Positions 8,848-17,302 of a stretch of DNA of 64,000 nt are shown piece by piece. A program made the translations under genes and the position numbers. How positions within the stretch are numbered: position 1 is the stretch's first letter; each line of letters starts with the position of its first letter. Under the pieces are notes generated by a model. The model was not told the DNA's origin. It did not search any database and worked only from the letters and a program-made list of their open reading frames with translations. Source of the DNA: CBDDFV01 sp965227335. GTDB lineage: Bacteria; Planctomycetota; Phycisphaerae; Phycisphaerales; SM1A02. The stretch is taken from positions 682,001-746,000 of the forward strand of contig CBDDFV010000001.1 in assembly GCA_965227335.1 (NCBI GenBank), read 5' to 3'.

Positions 8848-9516
8848 ATGAGCGATCGATTCATCCAGCTCCGCCGGCCGCCCATCCTCTCGCTCGTCGA
8901 CGAGCCCTGGGTCCCCGACGGCGTCGATCTCGATGAAGTCGAACGCCGATGGCGCACGCTGTGCGACGCCAACCCCGCGTACTTCGACGGCCGACTCTGC
9001 CACGTCATGGGCGTCCACCGCAACGGACACGGCGGGGCCGTCATCCATCTCGCCGATTGCGCGTATCGATTCCACGCCGTCCAGACCGACGACTTCGATC
9101 TCGGCGTGCGTCCGCTCGGCGTCAAAGGCCTCACGCGACGGAATGATGAGTTTCTCGTCGGTCGACGCGCGGCGTCGGTCGCCCACTATCCGGGGTCATG
9201 GGAGTTCGCCCCCGGCGGCGTCGTCGAGCCCGGCCGCGATCCCGCCGACGTCCTCATCCGCGAGCTCTACGAGGAAACGGGGCTCCGCCCCGCCCAGTCG
9301 CCTCGACCGCTCGCCGTGGTGTATGACCACGTCGTGCGCACGTGGGAGCTGGTGTTTGAAATGGCGCCCGCGGACTCGACCGATCCGCCGCCGACGACGG
9401 AATACGCCGAACTTCGCTGGACCCGCGCCGTCGCGCTGCCCGCGCCGCGATCGCCGATCGCGGATCGACTGATCGATCTGGCGACACGCCTCGCCGACGA
9501 CGCTTCGAACGCCTGA
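8848..9516 (+). CDS. Nudix hydrolase domain protein
   Basis: 222 residues. The N-terminal half (PILSLVDEPWVPDGVDLDEV, then FDGRLCHVMGV) is the leader common to eukaryote-like and planctomycete Nudix proteins. The Nudix box is GGVVEPGRDPADVLIRELYE followed by ETGL. The metal-binding core REL.EE.GL is intact, but the first conserved Glu of the box is Arg (PGRD instead of PGED). Substrate unknown. It lies ten bases after the VOC gene stop codon. Confidence 0.85.
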   Translation: MSDRFIQLRRPPILSLVDEPWVPDGVDLDEVERRWRTLCDANPAYFDGRLCHVMGVHRNGHGGAVIHLADCAYRFHAVQTDDFDLGVRPLGVKGLTRRNDEFLVGRRAASVAHYPGSWEFAPGGVVEPGRDPADVLIRELYEETGLRPAQSPRPLAVVYDHVVRTWELVFEMAPADSTDPPPTTEYAELRWTRAVALPAPRSPIADRLIDLATRLADDASNA

Positions 9517-9557
9517 CCCGCGGGAATGCGGGGACACGCGCGACCGGGACGAGGTGC

Positions 9558-9770
9558 TCAGGCCTGGCCGGCCAGCGCTTCCGCGATGTCCGGCGTCGCC
9601 GGCTCGACGTCATCGTCGCTCGCGCCGGCGGCCGCGATCGCCGCCAGCAGTTTCGCCCGCGCCGCGGGCTTGGACGCCTTTGCTTCGTCCAGCCAGCCGT
9701 CAGACGCATCCCGCTCGGGCTGCGAGCGGATCGTCGTTCCCCGAGATGTCCTGCAGCTTTCGTAAACCAC
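9558..9770 (-). CDS. possible small Ala-rich ORF overlapping the end of the sigma gene
   Basis: A 70-codon frame starting at a GTG inside the sigma gene (overlap 71 bases). Its second half (ASDGWLDEAKASKPAARAKL, then LAAIAAAGASDDDVE) has coding-like composition, while its first third is a shadow of the sigma gene. It could be a separate small protein or a C-terminal extension of the sigma factor displaced by a frameshift. No family recognised; kept at low confidence because the region is otherwise empty. Confidence 0.25.
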   Translation of the reverse strand: MVYESCRTSRGTTIRSQPERDASDGWLDEAKASKPAARAKLLAAIAAAGASDDDVEPATPDIAEALAGQA

Positions 9771-10239
9771 GATACTTCCAATTGTTGACGGTCGTCGTCG
9801 GCACCCCTAATGAGCGGGCTGCGTGCTCGTAACTCATCCCCTCGCACACAATCAATCGAATGGCGTCACGCTCGTCGGGTGACAGACGACCAAGGTGTTC
9901 ATCCAGTTCAGCACCGTCGTTCAGACGCGCTTCGGACTCGTCGTCCTCACTCTCTAATGACGACCTCACGTCCCGCGACGTCCGCTCGATGTACTTCAGA
10001 AAACGCTGCGACCTTCCATAACGACGCTTGATCAGATTCTCCGCCGTCTTGAGAAGATAACTCACCGAGATGGTCAACTTTTCGAGATTCTTCGATTCCA
10101 GGAGTCGAACGAAGACTTCCTGAGCAATGTCCTCCGCCTGGTCCGGCGGCGTCAGCCGCCTCGCGAAACAGTAGACCCGCTCGTAGTAATCATCGAAAAG
10201 TTGAAGCACCTTTCCCGCACGTTCCGCCGAGATACCCAC
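9700..10239 (-). CDS. ECF-like sigma-70 family RNA polymerase sigma factor
   Basis: 179 residues. Region 2: LFDDYYERVYCFARRLTPPD, then QAEDIAQEVFVRLL and SYLLKTAENLIKRRYGRS. Region 4: LSPDERDAIRLIVCEGMSYE, then HAARSLGVPTTTVNNWKYRG (helix-turn-helix). This is the architecture of an extracytoplasmic-function sigma factor. Base composition is visibly less GC-rich than in neighbouring genes, and the upstream 450 bases are also lower in GC, which may mark a transferred segment. No anti-sigma gene is evident next to it apart from the doubtful overlapping ORF. Confidence 0.82.
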   Translation of the reverse strand: MGISAERAGKVLQLFDDYYERVYCFARRLTPPDQAEDIAQEVFVRLLESKNLEKLTISVSYLLKTAENLIKRRYGRSQRFLKYIERTSRDVRSSLESEDDESEARLNDGAELDEHLGRLSPDERDAIRLIVCEGMSYEHAARSLGVPTTTVNNWKYRGLRKLQDISGNDDPLAARAGCV

Positions 10240-10695
10240 CTTTGATCTCCTCGTTCAGGCAGTCCACGCGACGATCATGGTCACGTGTCCTCAAGGCCAA
10301 CAAGGAGGACGAATCCGCCGCACTCAACTCCGAGCACATCCAGACCTCGTCCAGATCGCCAGGCAACTCCGCCCGACGACCGGCGGCAAACCAGACCGCC
10401 TCCGATCACTCCGGCTGTCTCACGCCCCACGGAGTCGGCGACCGAACCCACCACGATCCGGACCGCCGCGTCAATACAGCAGGCGCATCAGGATAAGCCC
10501 AATAAACTCTGCCCCGTTTCACTTCATCAACAGATTCGCCAAAGAAATCCACATTCCATCCCCATGCTGAAAACAACCTGTCGACTGTCGCCTTCTCACC
10601 CGGAGATGCGCCGCGCAGCTCAGCGCCCGGCCCGCTCCCCTCGTCCCCAGTGACGCCGGATTCGCGCCCCGGCGTCGACAACTGACAGTCCCACA
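10240..10695. other. non-coding gap, lower GC, no convincing gene
   Basis: About 455 bases between the sigma gene and the next plus-strand gene. Several open frames exist on both strands but none has coding-like composition, a good start and a recognisable product. One minus-strand frame (10406 to about 10600) reads AWGWNVDFFGESVDEVKRG and could be the remnant of a protein. No clear promoter pair or terminator was seen. Confidence 0.5.
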
Positions 10696-11022
10696 ATGAC
10701 TAACGATGACGCTGCCGGCGCCCCCGAAACCAACCTCATCGTCGACTGGCTCCGCTACGCCGGACCCCGACGACCCGCCCTCCTCCGCGCCATCCATGAC
10801 CGCTTCCGCGACAATCGACAAGCTGCACACATTTACCCAGATCAATGCGATTGCGGTGAATGCGACGACGTCGGGGTTCGGCTCGGCGCGGCGATGCTCG
10901 ACGTGCTCGCCCGCGACCACCAGATCAGCCGCGATGAACTCCGCTCCCTCCTCGATCACCCCGACCAGCACGCCGCGGACGCCGTCGCCCGACTCGCCCT
11001 CCGGACCCTCACCCCCGATTGA
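10696..11022 (+). CDS. hypothetical protein, helical, Asp/Ala-rich
   Basis: 108 residues, predicted mainly helical. The middle holds DQCDCGECDDVGVRLGAAML, with three closely spaced cysteines (C-x-C-x-x-C) that might bind metal, followed by a repeated helical pattern (ARDHQISRDELRSLLDHPDQ). No family recognised. The start at 10696 has no obvious ribosome-binding site. Composition in this frame is coding-like, which is the main support. Confidence 0.55.
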   Translation: MTNDDAAGAPETNLIVDWLRYAGPRRPALLRAIHDRFRDNRQAAHIYPDQCDCGECDDVGVRLGAAMLDVLARDHQISRDELRSLLDHPDQHAADAVARLALRTLTPD

Positions 11023-11185
11023 GCCCGTCCGCCCGATCCGCGCCCGCCCCCGCATCCGGACTTCCCCCCAATCGCCGGGGAACCACCTCCCGTCTCAGCG
11101 GTCTAACCTCCGGACCCCGACGTCCCCGCGCCGACACGCCGCGCCGCGCCGACCTCGGTCCCCGCCCCACCCGGAGAACCGCCTC

Positions 11186-12379
11186 GTGAACCCCATTGCC
11201 TGCTGTCTGACCCGCGGAGGGCGCCGTCGGATCCATCGCCTGATCGCCCTGGTCGCCCTCGCGGCCCCGGGCCTTGCCTCGTCCGCCGTCGCCGATTCGC
11301 TCGATGACGCCTTCGTGGTCATGGAGAAGATCGATCAGGCGGTGGCCGAACTTCAGGTCGATGCGGCCCCGCTCGAGGATGTCGTCGACATCCTCGGCGC
11401 CCTGCTCGATGTCCCGGTGCACGCCGACTGGGAGGCCCTCCGGAGTGATCTGACCCTGGAGCGCGACGACCGCCTGACCCTCTCGCTCCGACGCGCCCCG
11501 GGCTCGGTCATCCTCGCGGGCGTCGAACTCGAACTCGCGAAGATCTACGGTCGGCCGCACTTTGAATTCGACGGCGATCGGGTCGTCCTGACCACCCGCA
11601 AGGGGGCCGCCGCGTTCGCGCAGACCGACGCCTATGACATTCGGGCGATGCTCGCCGATGACCACGTCCTCGCCGAACTCCGACGGTCCGCCCGGATCGC
11701 GACCGCGGCGGAGACGCCGCCGCCCGCGGACGACGGCGCGCCGCCGACCGAACCCGCCGACGTCGACATCGAGATCAACCCCGCGCCGCCGTCGCCCGGA
11801 CGCGCGTTCGCGAGCCTGCTCATGCGCCACGTCGCGCCGGACGAGTGGATCGCGTACGGCGGTCACTCCGCCGAGATCACGGAGCGCAACGGCGTCCTCG
11901 TCATCTCCGCCCCGCCCACGATCCACCGCCGCCTGCACGAGACGATCGACCGTCTTCGCCGCCTGACCCCGCTCACGATCGAGGTCGATGTCGCCCTCGT
12001 CACGCTCCCGCGCGTCGACTGGCTCGACCTCGAACGGCGACGCGATCCGCGCGACGACATCTTTGCCCGACGCCTGCGACGCGACGATCGGGCGACGACG
12101 GCCTGGTCCACCCGGCTGCGCGGCGTCTTCGAAAAACCAATGTCCGTCGAGGCCGCGACCGACGCCGGCGCCGTCCGTCTCAACGCCGTCCCCCGCTGGG
12201 ATCACGAGAAGCACCTCGTCAACCTCGCGATCGAGTTCGAGCACGCGGCCGGCGGCGAGGAACGCGCCGCCGCCACGACCGTCGCCCTCCCCGCCGACGG
12301 CGACGTCTTCCTCCTCGACCTCCCCGGACTCGATCCCGAGACGGTCGCCGTGCTGATCGTGGACACGACGGGGCGGTAG
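11186..12379 (+). CDS. secreted protein with STN/secretin-like N-terminal domain
   Basis: 397 residues from a GTG at 11186 with GGAG upstream. A signal peptide (RLIALVALAAPGLASSAVA) is followed by LQVDAAPLEDVVDILGALLD and LAGVELELAKIYGRPHFEFD, the pattern of the short STN or secretin N-domain. A second part (VLVISAPPTIHRRLHETIDR, then LTPLTIEVDVALVTL) resembles the N-domain that precedes the secretin pore in planctomycete proteins. The pore-forming C-terminal secretin domain is not present. Probably a periplasmic protein of an envelope system; exact role unknown. Confidence 0.72.
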   Translation: MNPIACCLTRGGRRRIHRLIALVALAAPGLASSAVADSLDDAFVVMEKIDQAVAELQVDAAPLEDVVDILGALLDVPVHADWEALRSDLTLERDDRLTLSLRRAPGSVILAGVELELAKIYGRPHFEFDGDRVVLTTRKGAAAFAQTDAYDIRAMLADDHVLAELRRSARIATAAETPPPADDGAPPTEPADVDIEINPAPPSPGRAFASLLMRHVAPDEWIAYGGHSAEITERNGVLVISAPPTIHRRLHETIDRLRRLTPLTIEVDVALVTLPRVDWLDLERRRDPRDDIFARRLRRDDRATTAWSTRLRGVFEKPMSVEAATDAGAVRLNAVPRWDHEKHLVNLAIEFEHAAGGEERAAATTVALPADGDVFLLDLPGLDPETVAVLIVDTTGR

Positions 12380-12402
12380 GGAGGCGACAGCGTCACGCAA
12401 CG

Positions 12403-12426
12403 AAAAACGCCCGCATCTGCGGGCGT
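12403..12426 (-). terminator. intrinsic terminator for the 12.5 kb minus-strand gene
   Basis: Eight-bp stem ACGCCCGC / GCGGGCGT with a four-base loop. On the minus strand it is followed by TTTTT, a canonical intrinsic terminator about 30 bases after the stop codon. Confidence 0.85.
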
Positions 12427-12455
12427 CTGTCATGCGTGCGTTTCGACCAGGCGGC

Positions 12456-12770
12456 TTACGCCTCCTTGACGCTCACGAACCGCTCGACCGACTCGATGTC
12501 GGACATGATCTGCGGGGTCACCTTCAGCGTGAAGGTCTCGCCCGGGGCGACGTGCGTGAGCTTCGTCGTCTTCACGCGGTTCACCCAGATGACGCCCGCG
12601 CGGATGCCCGGCTTGTTGTCGACCTGCCGACGACGCTTCGCCAGCCGGCTCAGACCCTTCTGGACCTCCGGCTGCATCCGCATCAGACGACGCAGCGTCT
12701 TCGCCGACGCCTTGCGGGTCGGAACCTTGTCGATCGTGAAGGTGTACGTCTTGAGCGGCGTGAGGTCCAT
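12456..12770 (-). CDS. conserved-looking hypothetical basic protein
   Basis: 104 residues from the ATG at 12770. It is beta-rich at the start (MDLTPLKTYTFTIDKVPTRK), has a basic helical centre (LMRMQPEVQKGLSRLAKRRR), and ends in a strand-rich part (VAPGETFTLKVTPQIMSDIE). No family recognised. It has both a good promoter and a good terminator of its own, so it is a single-gene unit. The basic centre could suggest nucleic-acid binding, but that is speculation. Confidence 0.75.
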   Translation of the reverse strand: MDLTPLKTYTFTIDKVPTRKASAKTLRRLMRMQPEVQKGLSRLAKRRRQVDNKPGIRAGVIWVNRVKTTKLTHVAPGETFTLKVTPQIMSDIESVERFVSVKEA

Positions 12771-12825
12771 CGGACTGGCTCCACGGGGAAAGACGCCGGG
12801 CGCGGCGTGCTGAATCGAGCCGGGC

Positions 12826-12854
12826 AGTATACGAAGTCCCTCCGCCCGCCGCAA
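12826..12854 (-). promoter_or_regulatory. sigma70-type promoter for the 12.5 kb gene
   Basis: On the minus strand TTGCGG (12854-12849), a 17-base spacer, then TATACT (12831-12826). The start codon is about 50 bases downstream. The promoter begins just beyond the kinase stop codon. Confidence 0.65.
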
Positions 12855-12856
12855 CG

Positions 12857-15067
12857 TCACTCCGCATCCGACCCGTTCGGGTTCTGCTCGGCGATGATCG
12901 CGGCCAGCAGCCCCCGGGCCTCCGCGATCGCGGGATCACCCGCCGGCAGCACCGAAGACCGCCGGTCCAACGTCTCCGAGGCGTACGCGGCCGCCTTCGT
13001 CAGGTCCCCCGCCGCCCGCTCGAGCCTCGCCAGCTCGTACAGCGTGTTCGCGATTTCGACCGCGTCCCCCCGCAGCCGCTTGACGCGGAGCGACTCGGTC
13101 AACGCCGGCCGCGCCTCGTCGTGCCGTCCCGACTGCAGCAGCCCCTTGCCCAGATTGTGGCGGGCCCGCGCCGCCTTCCAGCTGTCCGGCCCTTCCAGCC
13201 GGACGATTCCCGCCACCACCTCGTCCTGCAGGGCCAGCGCGTCCGCGTGACGATCCATGTCCCGGAGCACCAGCGCCTTCGAGTTCATCGCGTTCAGGAC
13301 CATGTCGCTGTCCGGATCCAGCGCCCGTCGGATCACGATCGCCGCGTCGATGTGCGTCAACGCCTCGTCGTACCGTTCGATCTTGCGCAGACTCGATGCA
13401 AGATGCTGCTCCGACTCGGCGATCTTCGGATGCACGGCGGGGTACAGCTCCCGCCGCATCGCCAGCGCCGCGATGCACGTTGCGTACGCGGCCTCCCCGT
13501 CGCCACGCTTCGACTGCAGACGGCTCAACTGGTGCAGCGCATCCGCGATCTTCTCGTGCGGCGCCTCGTACCGCTCGCGGTAGTCGTCCAGCGCCTCCGT
13601 CAGCATCGCCTCCGCCTCCGCGAACTGCGAACGACTGAGATACGCGCTGATCAGCGACAGCCGCAGATCCGCATACACGTCCGGATACGCCTGCAACTCG
13701 TCCCGCACGATCGCCGCCATCGCCTCCAGCACCGCGAGGCTGTCGAAGGCGTTGAGCGCGTCCGGGTTCTCGAAGTCCGTCGTCTGCTCCAGCGTCTCCA
13801 CCAGCGATTTCGCGACGTTCACCGCCTTCGTCGCCTGAAACTGCTTCTGCACCGACAGCACGCCCAGCGCCACCGCCGACGCTGCGATCAGCAGCACGAT
13901 CCCCGCCCCCGTCGCCACCGGAACCCGGTGTCGGCGGATCGCCTTGCGAATGACATACCAGGTCTCGTCGCGTCGCGCCGCGATCGCCCGATCCGACAGC
14001 CGCGCACGGAGATCGTCTCGGAACGAACCGATCGACTGGTACCGACGCTCCGGATCATGCTGCAACGCCGTCGACACGATCGTGCGCGCATCCTGATCCA
14101 GATCGGGACGATGACCCTCGAGGGGCTCGATCGCCGATGACGTCACCGTCCGCACCACGTCCGCCAGCGATCCCTCCAGCGTGCGCGGGCGCACGCCGGC
14201 CAGCATCTCGTACAGAATCACGCCCAACGCGTACACGTCCGTCCGCGTGTCCACCGGACCGATCGTCCCGTCCACCTGCTCCGGCGCGGCGTACGCGAAC
14301 GTGCCGAGGAACTCGCCCGCCTGCGTCACCGCCGCCTCCGCCTCCGGACGCGCCAGCTTCGCCAGGCCGAAATCCAGCACCCGCGGCCGACCCGCCCCCT
14401 CGCCCTCCGTCTCGACCAGGATGTTCGCCGGCTTCAGATCCCGGTGAATCACCGCCCGGCGATGCGCGGCCTCGATCGCGTCCGCAATCTGCGCGGCCAT
14501 CTCGAGCACCGTCTCCACCGGCGCCGCGCCGTCGTGCAGCGTCGCCTGCTCCGCCGCCCACACGTCGAGCGGGACGCCCTCGACGTACTCCATCGCGAGG
14601 AACGGCCGTCCGTCCGGTCCGACGCCGCTGTCGTACACGGTCACGATGTTCGGGTGGCGGAGCGACGCGACGACTTCCGCCTCGCGTACGAACCGCTCCC
14701 GGGCTCGCGCCGTGGCGAACGCGCCCTGGAGCAGCATCTTGAGGGCGACGGTCCGTTTCGTCGTGAGCTGCGTCGCCCGGAACACCACGCCCTGTCCGCC
14801 CCGGTGGATCTCGTCGATGATCTCGTACCCCGGCGGCGCCTCGCCCGTGGCGTGGTCCGGCGCCGCGACGTGCGCGTTCGCCTGCGCGACTTCGGCGATG
14901 AACGCATTGTCCGTCTCGATCGACGACACCGTGCGTGCGCAGGAATCGCAGCCGTCGACATGGGTGCGGATCGCCGGGTCGACGGGCGCCCCGGCCGCGA
15001 GCAGTTCGAGCATCTCCCGATCGGGACATCCGGCCGCGGTCTCGAGCGTGTCAGGCGATCCGCTCAT
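12857..15067 (-). CDS. Ser/Thr protein kinase with N-terminal zinc-finger motif, one membrane helix and TPR repeats
   Basis: 736 residues. Residues 36-43 read HVDGCDSC, an H-x3-C-x2-C motif like the zinc-binding anti-sigma domain, with Cys14 upstream. The kinase domain starts near residue 79 (GYEIIDEIHRGGQGVVF) with VALK, the catalytic loop HRDLKPANI, DFGLAK and APEQ, so it is complete. A membrane helix follows near residue 385-410 (VATGAGIVLLIAASAVALGV). The periplasmic or cytoplasmic remainder is built of TPR-type repeats (AYLSRSQFAEAEAMLTEALD, HLASSLRKIERYDEALTHID, ARHNLGKGLLQSGRHDEARP). An ECF sigma gene lies six bases upstream, so the pair probably forms a signalling unit in which the kinase or its zinc motif controls the sigma factor. 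Confidence 0.92.
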   Translation of the reverse strand: MSGSPDTLETAAGCPDREMLELLAAGAPVDPAIRTHVDGCDSCARTVSSIETDNAFIAEVAQANAHVAAPDHATGEAPPGYEIIDEIHRGGQGVVFRATQLTTKRTVALKMLLQGAFATARARERFVREAEVVASLRHPNIVTVYDSGVGPDGRPFLAMEYVEGVPLDVWAAEQATLHDGAAPVETVLEMAAQIADAIEAAHRRAVIHRDLKPANILVETEGEGAGRPRVLDFGLAKLARPEAEAAVTQAGEFLGTFAYAAPEQVDGTIGPVDTRTDVYALGVILYEMLAGVRPRTLEGSLADVVRTVTSSAIEPLEGHRPDLDQDARTIVSTALQHDPERRYQSIGSFRDDLRARLSDRAIAARRDETWYVIRKAIRRHRVPVATGAGIVLLIAASAVALGVLSVQKQFQATKAVNVAKSLVETLEQTTDFENPDALNAFDSLAVLEAMAAIVRDELQAYPDVYADLRLSLISAYLSRSQFAEAEAMLTEALDDYRERYEAPHEKIADALHQLSRLQSKRGDGEAAYATCIAALAMRRELYPAVHPKIAESEQHLASSLRKIERYDEALTHIDAAIVIRRALDPDSDMVLNAMNSKALVLRDMDRHADALALQDEVVAGIVRLEGPDSWKAARARHNLGKGLLQSGRHDEARPALTESLRVKRLRGDAVEIANTLYELARLERAAGDLTKAAAYASETLDRRSSVLPAGDPAIAEARGLLAAIIAEQNPNGSDAE

Positions 15068-15073
15068 GATCGG

Positions 15074-15676
15074 TCATCCATCGGCGTCGAACGCGGACTC
15101 CAGCCGCGCGACGATGGTGCGGAGCCGCTGCGCGACGCGGCTCTTCGCGAGGTAGACGTCGTGGTCGGACATGTCGAGCTGATCCGCGACGACCTTCACC
15201 GGCGTCTGGTTGAGCACGAGCAGTTCAAACGCGCGGATCGTGGCGTCGCTCGTCTTCGTGTTGGCCCGCAGTTCGTTGAGCGCTTCGCGGAGCACGATCG
15301 TGCGTCGCTCCGACTCCCAGATCTGGGTCATCGTCGCCTCGTCCGGCAGGCCCTGCACGGCGGAGGCGCCGACCGCCTCCTTCCGCGTCGCCTGCTTGCG
15401 CCGGATCGTCAGGATGCGGTACCGCGCGATGCCGACCAGCCACGACCGCAGCCGCCCGCGCTCGCGATCGTACTTGCCCTCGCGATACTCGCGAATGAAC
15501 TGGAGGATCGTCTCCTGGGCGACGTCGGAGGCGTCCGCCTCGCCGAGCCCGAGCTTGTGACTGAAGGCGATGAGGATCGGCCGGTACCGCGCGTCGAACG
15601 CGCTCCACGCGGCGTCGTTGTCCGCGTCGTGCAGGCCCTCCAGCAGGGCGGTGGTGGTGCGGGTGGCGTCAAACAT
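15074..15676 (-). CDS. ECF sigma factor paired with the TPR kinase
   Basis: 200 residues from the ATG at 15676. Region 2 reads AWSAFDARYRPILIAFSHKL, then ASDVAQETILQFIREYREGK and GRLRSWLVGIARYRILTIRR. Region 4 reads AFELLVLNQTPVKVVADQLD, then MSDHDVYLAKSRVAQRLRTI. This is the large planctomycete group of ECF factors encoded next to Ser/Thr kinases. The kinase gene follows after six bases in the same direction, which argues for joint expression and functional coupling. Confidence 0.88.
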   Translation of the reverse strand: MFDATRTTTALLEGLHDADNDAAWSAFDARYRPILIAFSHKLGLGEADASDVAQETILQFIREYREGKYDRERGRLRSWLVGIARYRILTIRRKQATRKEAVGASAVQGLPDEATMTQIWESERRTIVLREALNELRANTKTSDATIRAFELLVLNQTPVKVVADQLDMSDHDVYLAKSRVAQRLRTIVARLESAFDADG

Positions 15677-15781
15677 GGCCGGCGGCCCCTCTCGAACGAT
15701 TCCGTTCCCCCATGCTACCGCACGCCCGCGAAGATCACGCCGGAATCCCGCCGCCCCGCCCGCGCGTGTGCCCGCCGACCG

Positions 15782-15787
15782 TACACT
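15782..15787 (+). promoter_or_regulatory. TACACT -10-like box, leaderless spacing (purM)
   Basis: TACACT ends seven bases before the purM ATG. No -35 consensus is visible. Confidence 0.5.
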
Positions 15788-15794
15788 GTCGCCC

Positions 15795-16880
15795 ATGTCC
15801 CGATCCTCCTCCGCCCCCGCCCGCGGCCTCACCTACGCCGACGCCGGCGTCAACATCGAGGCCGGCGACGACGTCGTCCGTCGCATCAAATCCGTCCTCA
15901 AACGCACGCACGGACCCCGCGTCCTCGGCGCCCACGGCGCGTTCGCCGGAATGTTCCGGCTCGATTACAACGAGAAACTCTTCCAGAAGAACTACCGCGA
16001 CCCCGTCCTCGTCGCCTGCACCGACGGCGTCGGCACCAAGGTCAAGCTCGCGGCGGACATGCAGGTCTACGACACCGTAGGCGTCGACTGCGTCGCCATG
16101 AACGTCAATGACCTCATCGTCCAGGGCGCGGAACCGCTCTTCTTCCTCGATTACCTCGGACTCCACCAGGTCATCCCCGAACAGACCGCCGCGATCATCA
16201 GCGGCGTCGCCCGCGGCTGCGAAATCGCCGGCTGCGCCCTCATCGGCGGCGAGTGCGCCGAGATGCCCGACGTCTACAGCCAGGGCGACTTCGACGTCGC
16301 CGGGTTCGCCGTCGGCGTCGTCGAACTCAAACGGGCCATCGACCCCATGCGGGTCCAGCGCGGCGACATCGTCATCGGCCTCGCCGCCGACGGCATCCAC
16401 TCCAACGGCTACTCCCTCGTCCGCGCCATCCTGAAGAAGAAACGCCTCCGCCTCGACCGCCACTTCGCCGAATTCGACGGCAAGACCCTCGGCGAGGAAC
16501 TCCTCACGCCCACCCGCATCTACGCGAAGCCGATCGTCAAGATGCTCGGAGCGTACAAGGTCAAACGCGTCGTCTCCGGCATGGCCCACATCACCGGCGG
16601 CGGACTCCCCGGCAACGTCAACCGCGCCCTCCCCCCGGACGTCGACGCCAAGATCAACACCAAGGCCTGGTCCGTCCCCCCCGTGTTCGAGTTCCTCCAG
16701 AAGCGCGGCGGGATCGACCGCCAGGAGATGTACCGGGTCTTCAACATGGGGATCGGCTACGTCCTCATCGTCCGACCCGCCTTCGCCGACGCCGTCGTCC
16801 GCCGACTCACGAAACTCGGCGAACACGCCGCGATCATCGGCGACATCGTCAAGGGATCCGGCGCCGTCAAACTCCGCTAA
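15795..16880 (+). CDS. purM: phosphoribosylformylglycinamidine cyclo-ligase
   Basis: PurM (AIR synthetase), fifth step of purine synthesis, closing the imidazole ring with ATP. 361 residues. Signatures: LTYADAGVNIEAGDDVVRRI at the start, the ATP-site stretch ACTDGVGTKVKLA, CVAMNVNDLIVQGAEPLFFL, and ALIGGECAEMP. These are followed by GDIVIGLAADGIHSNGYSLV and HITGGGLPGNVNRALP. Complete and ordinary. Its TAA stop lies against a GC-rich hairpin of the dispersed repeat family (16881-16900), which may act as its 3-prime end. Confidence 0.96.
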   Translation: MSRSSSAPARGLTYADAGVNIEAGDDVVRRIKSVLKRTHGPRVLGAHGAFAGMFRLDYNEKLFQKNYRDPVLVACTDGVGTKVKLAADMQVYDTVGVDCVAMNVNDLIVQGAEPLFFLDYLGLHQVIPEQTAAIISGVARGCEIAGCALIGGECAEMPDVYSQGDFDVAGFAVGVVELKRAIDPMRVQRGDIVIGLAADGIHSNGYSLVRAILKKKRLRLDRHFAEFDGKTLGEELLTPTRIYAKPIVKMLGAYKVKRVVSGMAHITGGGLPGNVNRALPPDVDAKINTKAWSVPPVFEFLQKRGGIDRQEMYRVFNMGIGYVLIVRPAFADAVVRRLTKLGEHAAIIGDIVKGSGAVKLR

Positions 16881-16900
16881 CCCCCGGCTCCGCCCGGGGG
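16881..16900 (+). repeat. hairpin repeat, family A variant, abutting the purM stop codon
   Basis: CCCCCGG, loop CTCCGC, CCGGGGG, starting at the base after the purM TAA; the preceding bases CTAA replace the usual TTAA of the family. Confidence 0.7.
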
Positions 16901-17302
16901 GCAACCCCCAACCCACCCCAACTCCCCCGCGACACCACCGCCGGCCCACCCGCCGCTCCCCCGCGACACCAACCCCGGCTCACCCCGACCCGCCCCAACC
17001 CGCCCCAACCCGCCCCCCCCGACGCCCCGCACCCTCGAGCGCTCACATGCCCGCGCCGTCCCGGAAGCGCACGCGCCGCGGCCGCGCGAACGTTCGGCGC
17101 CTGGGTGACCAGCGCCCATGGCCGGCCAGCGCGGGCTGATCGGGTCCGTGATCGCTGCGACCTCGGCGGAGAGGGATCCGATCGCCGCGAAGGGGGAGGG
17201 GGCGATGTCGTCGGGGAGCGGGGGAGTGGGGTGCGAGGGTGTCGTCGGGAGCGGGGGTGGTGGGGGGGTTGGTATCGCTGGGGAGCCGGGGGTGGGTCTG
17301 GG
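16901..17302. other. gene-free, strand-skewed C-rich then G-rich stretch
   Basis: About 400 bases with no credible gene. The plus strand is C-rich to about 17040, including short tandem copies of CCGCCCCAAC-like units near 16985-17015. It becomes G-rich from about 17190 to 17300 with many runs of three to seven G. The G-runs could form quadruplexes on the plus strand and the C-rich part on the opposite strand. Confidence 0.6.

Noticed and set aside
10085..10120. tRNA T-arm-like GTTCGACTCC on the minus strand
   Set aside because: It lies inside the sigma-factor gene and no acceptor, D or anticodon stem could be built around it.
10706..11185. N-terminal extension of the secretin-like protein back to 10706
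   Set aside because: The extension is a Pro/Thr/Ser/Arg-rich shadow of the 108-residue gene; the GTG at 11186 has GGAG and begins a signal peptide.
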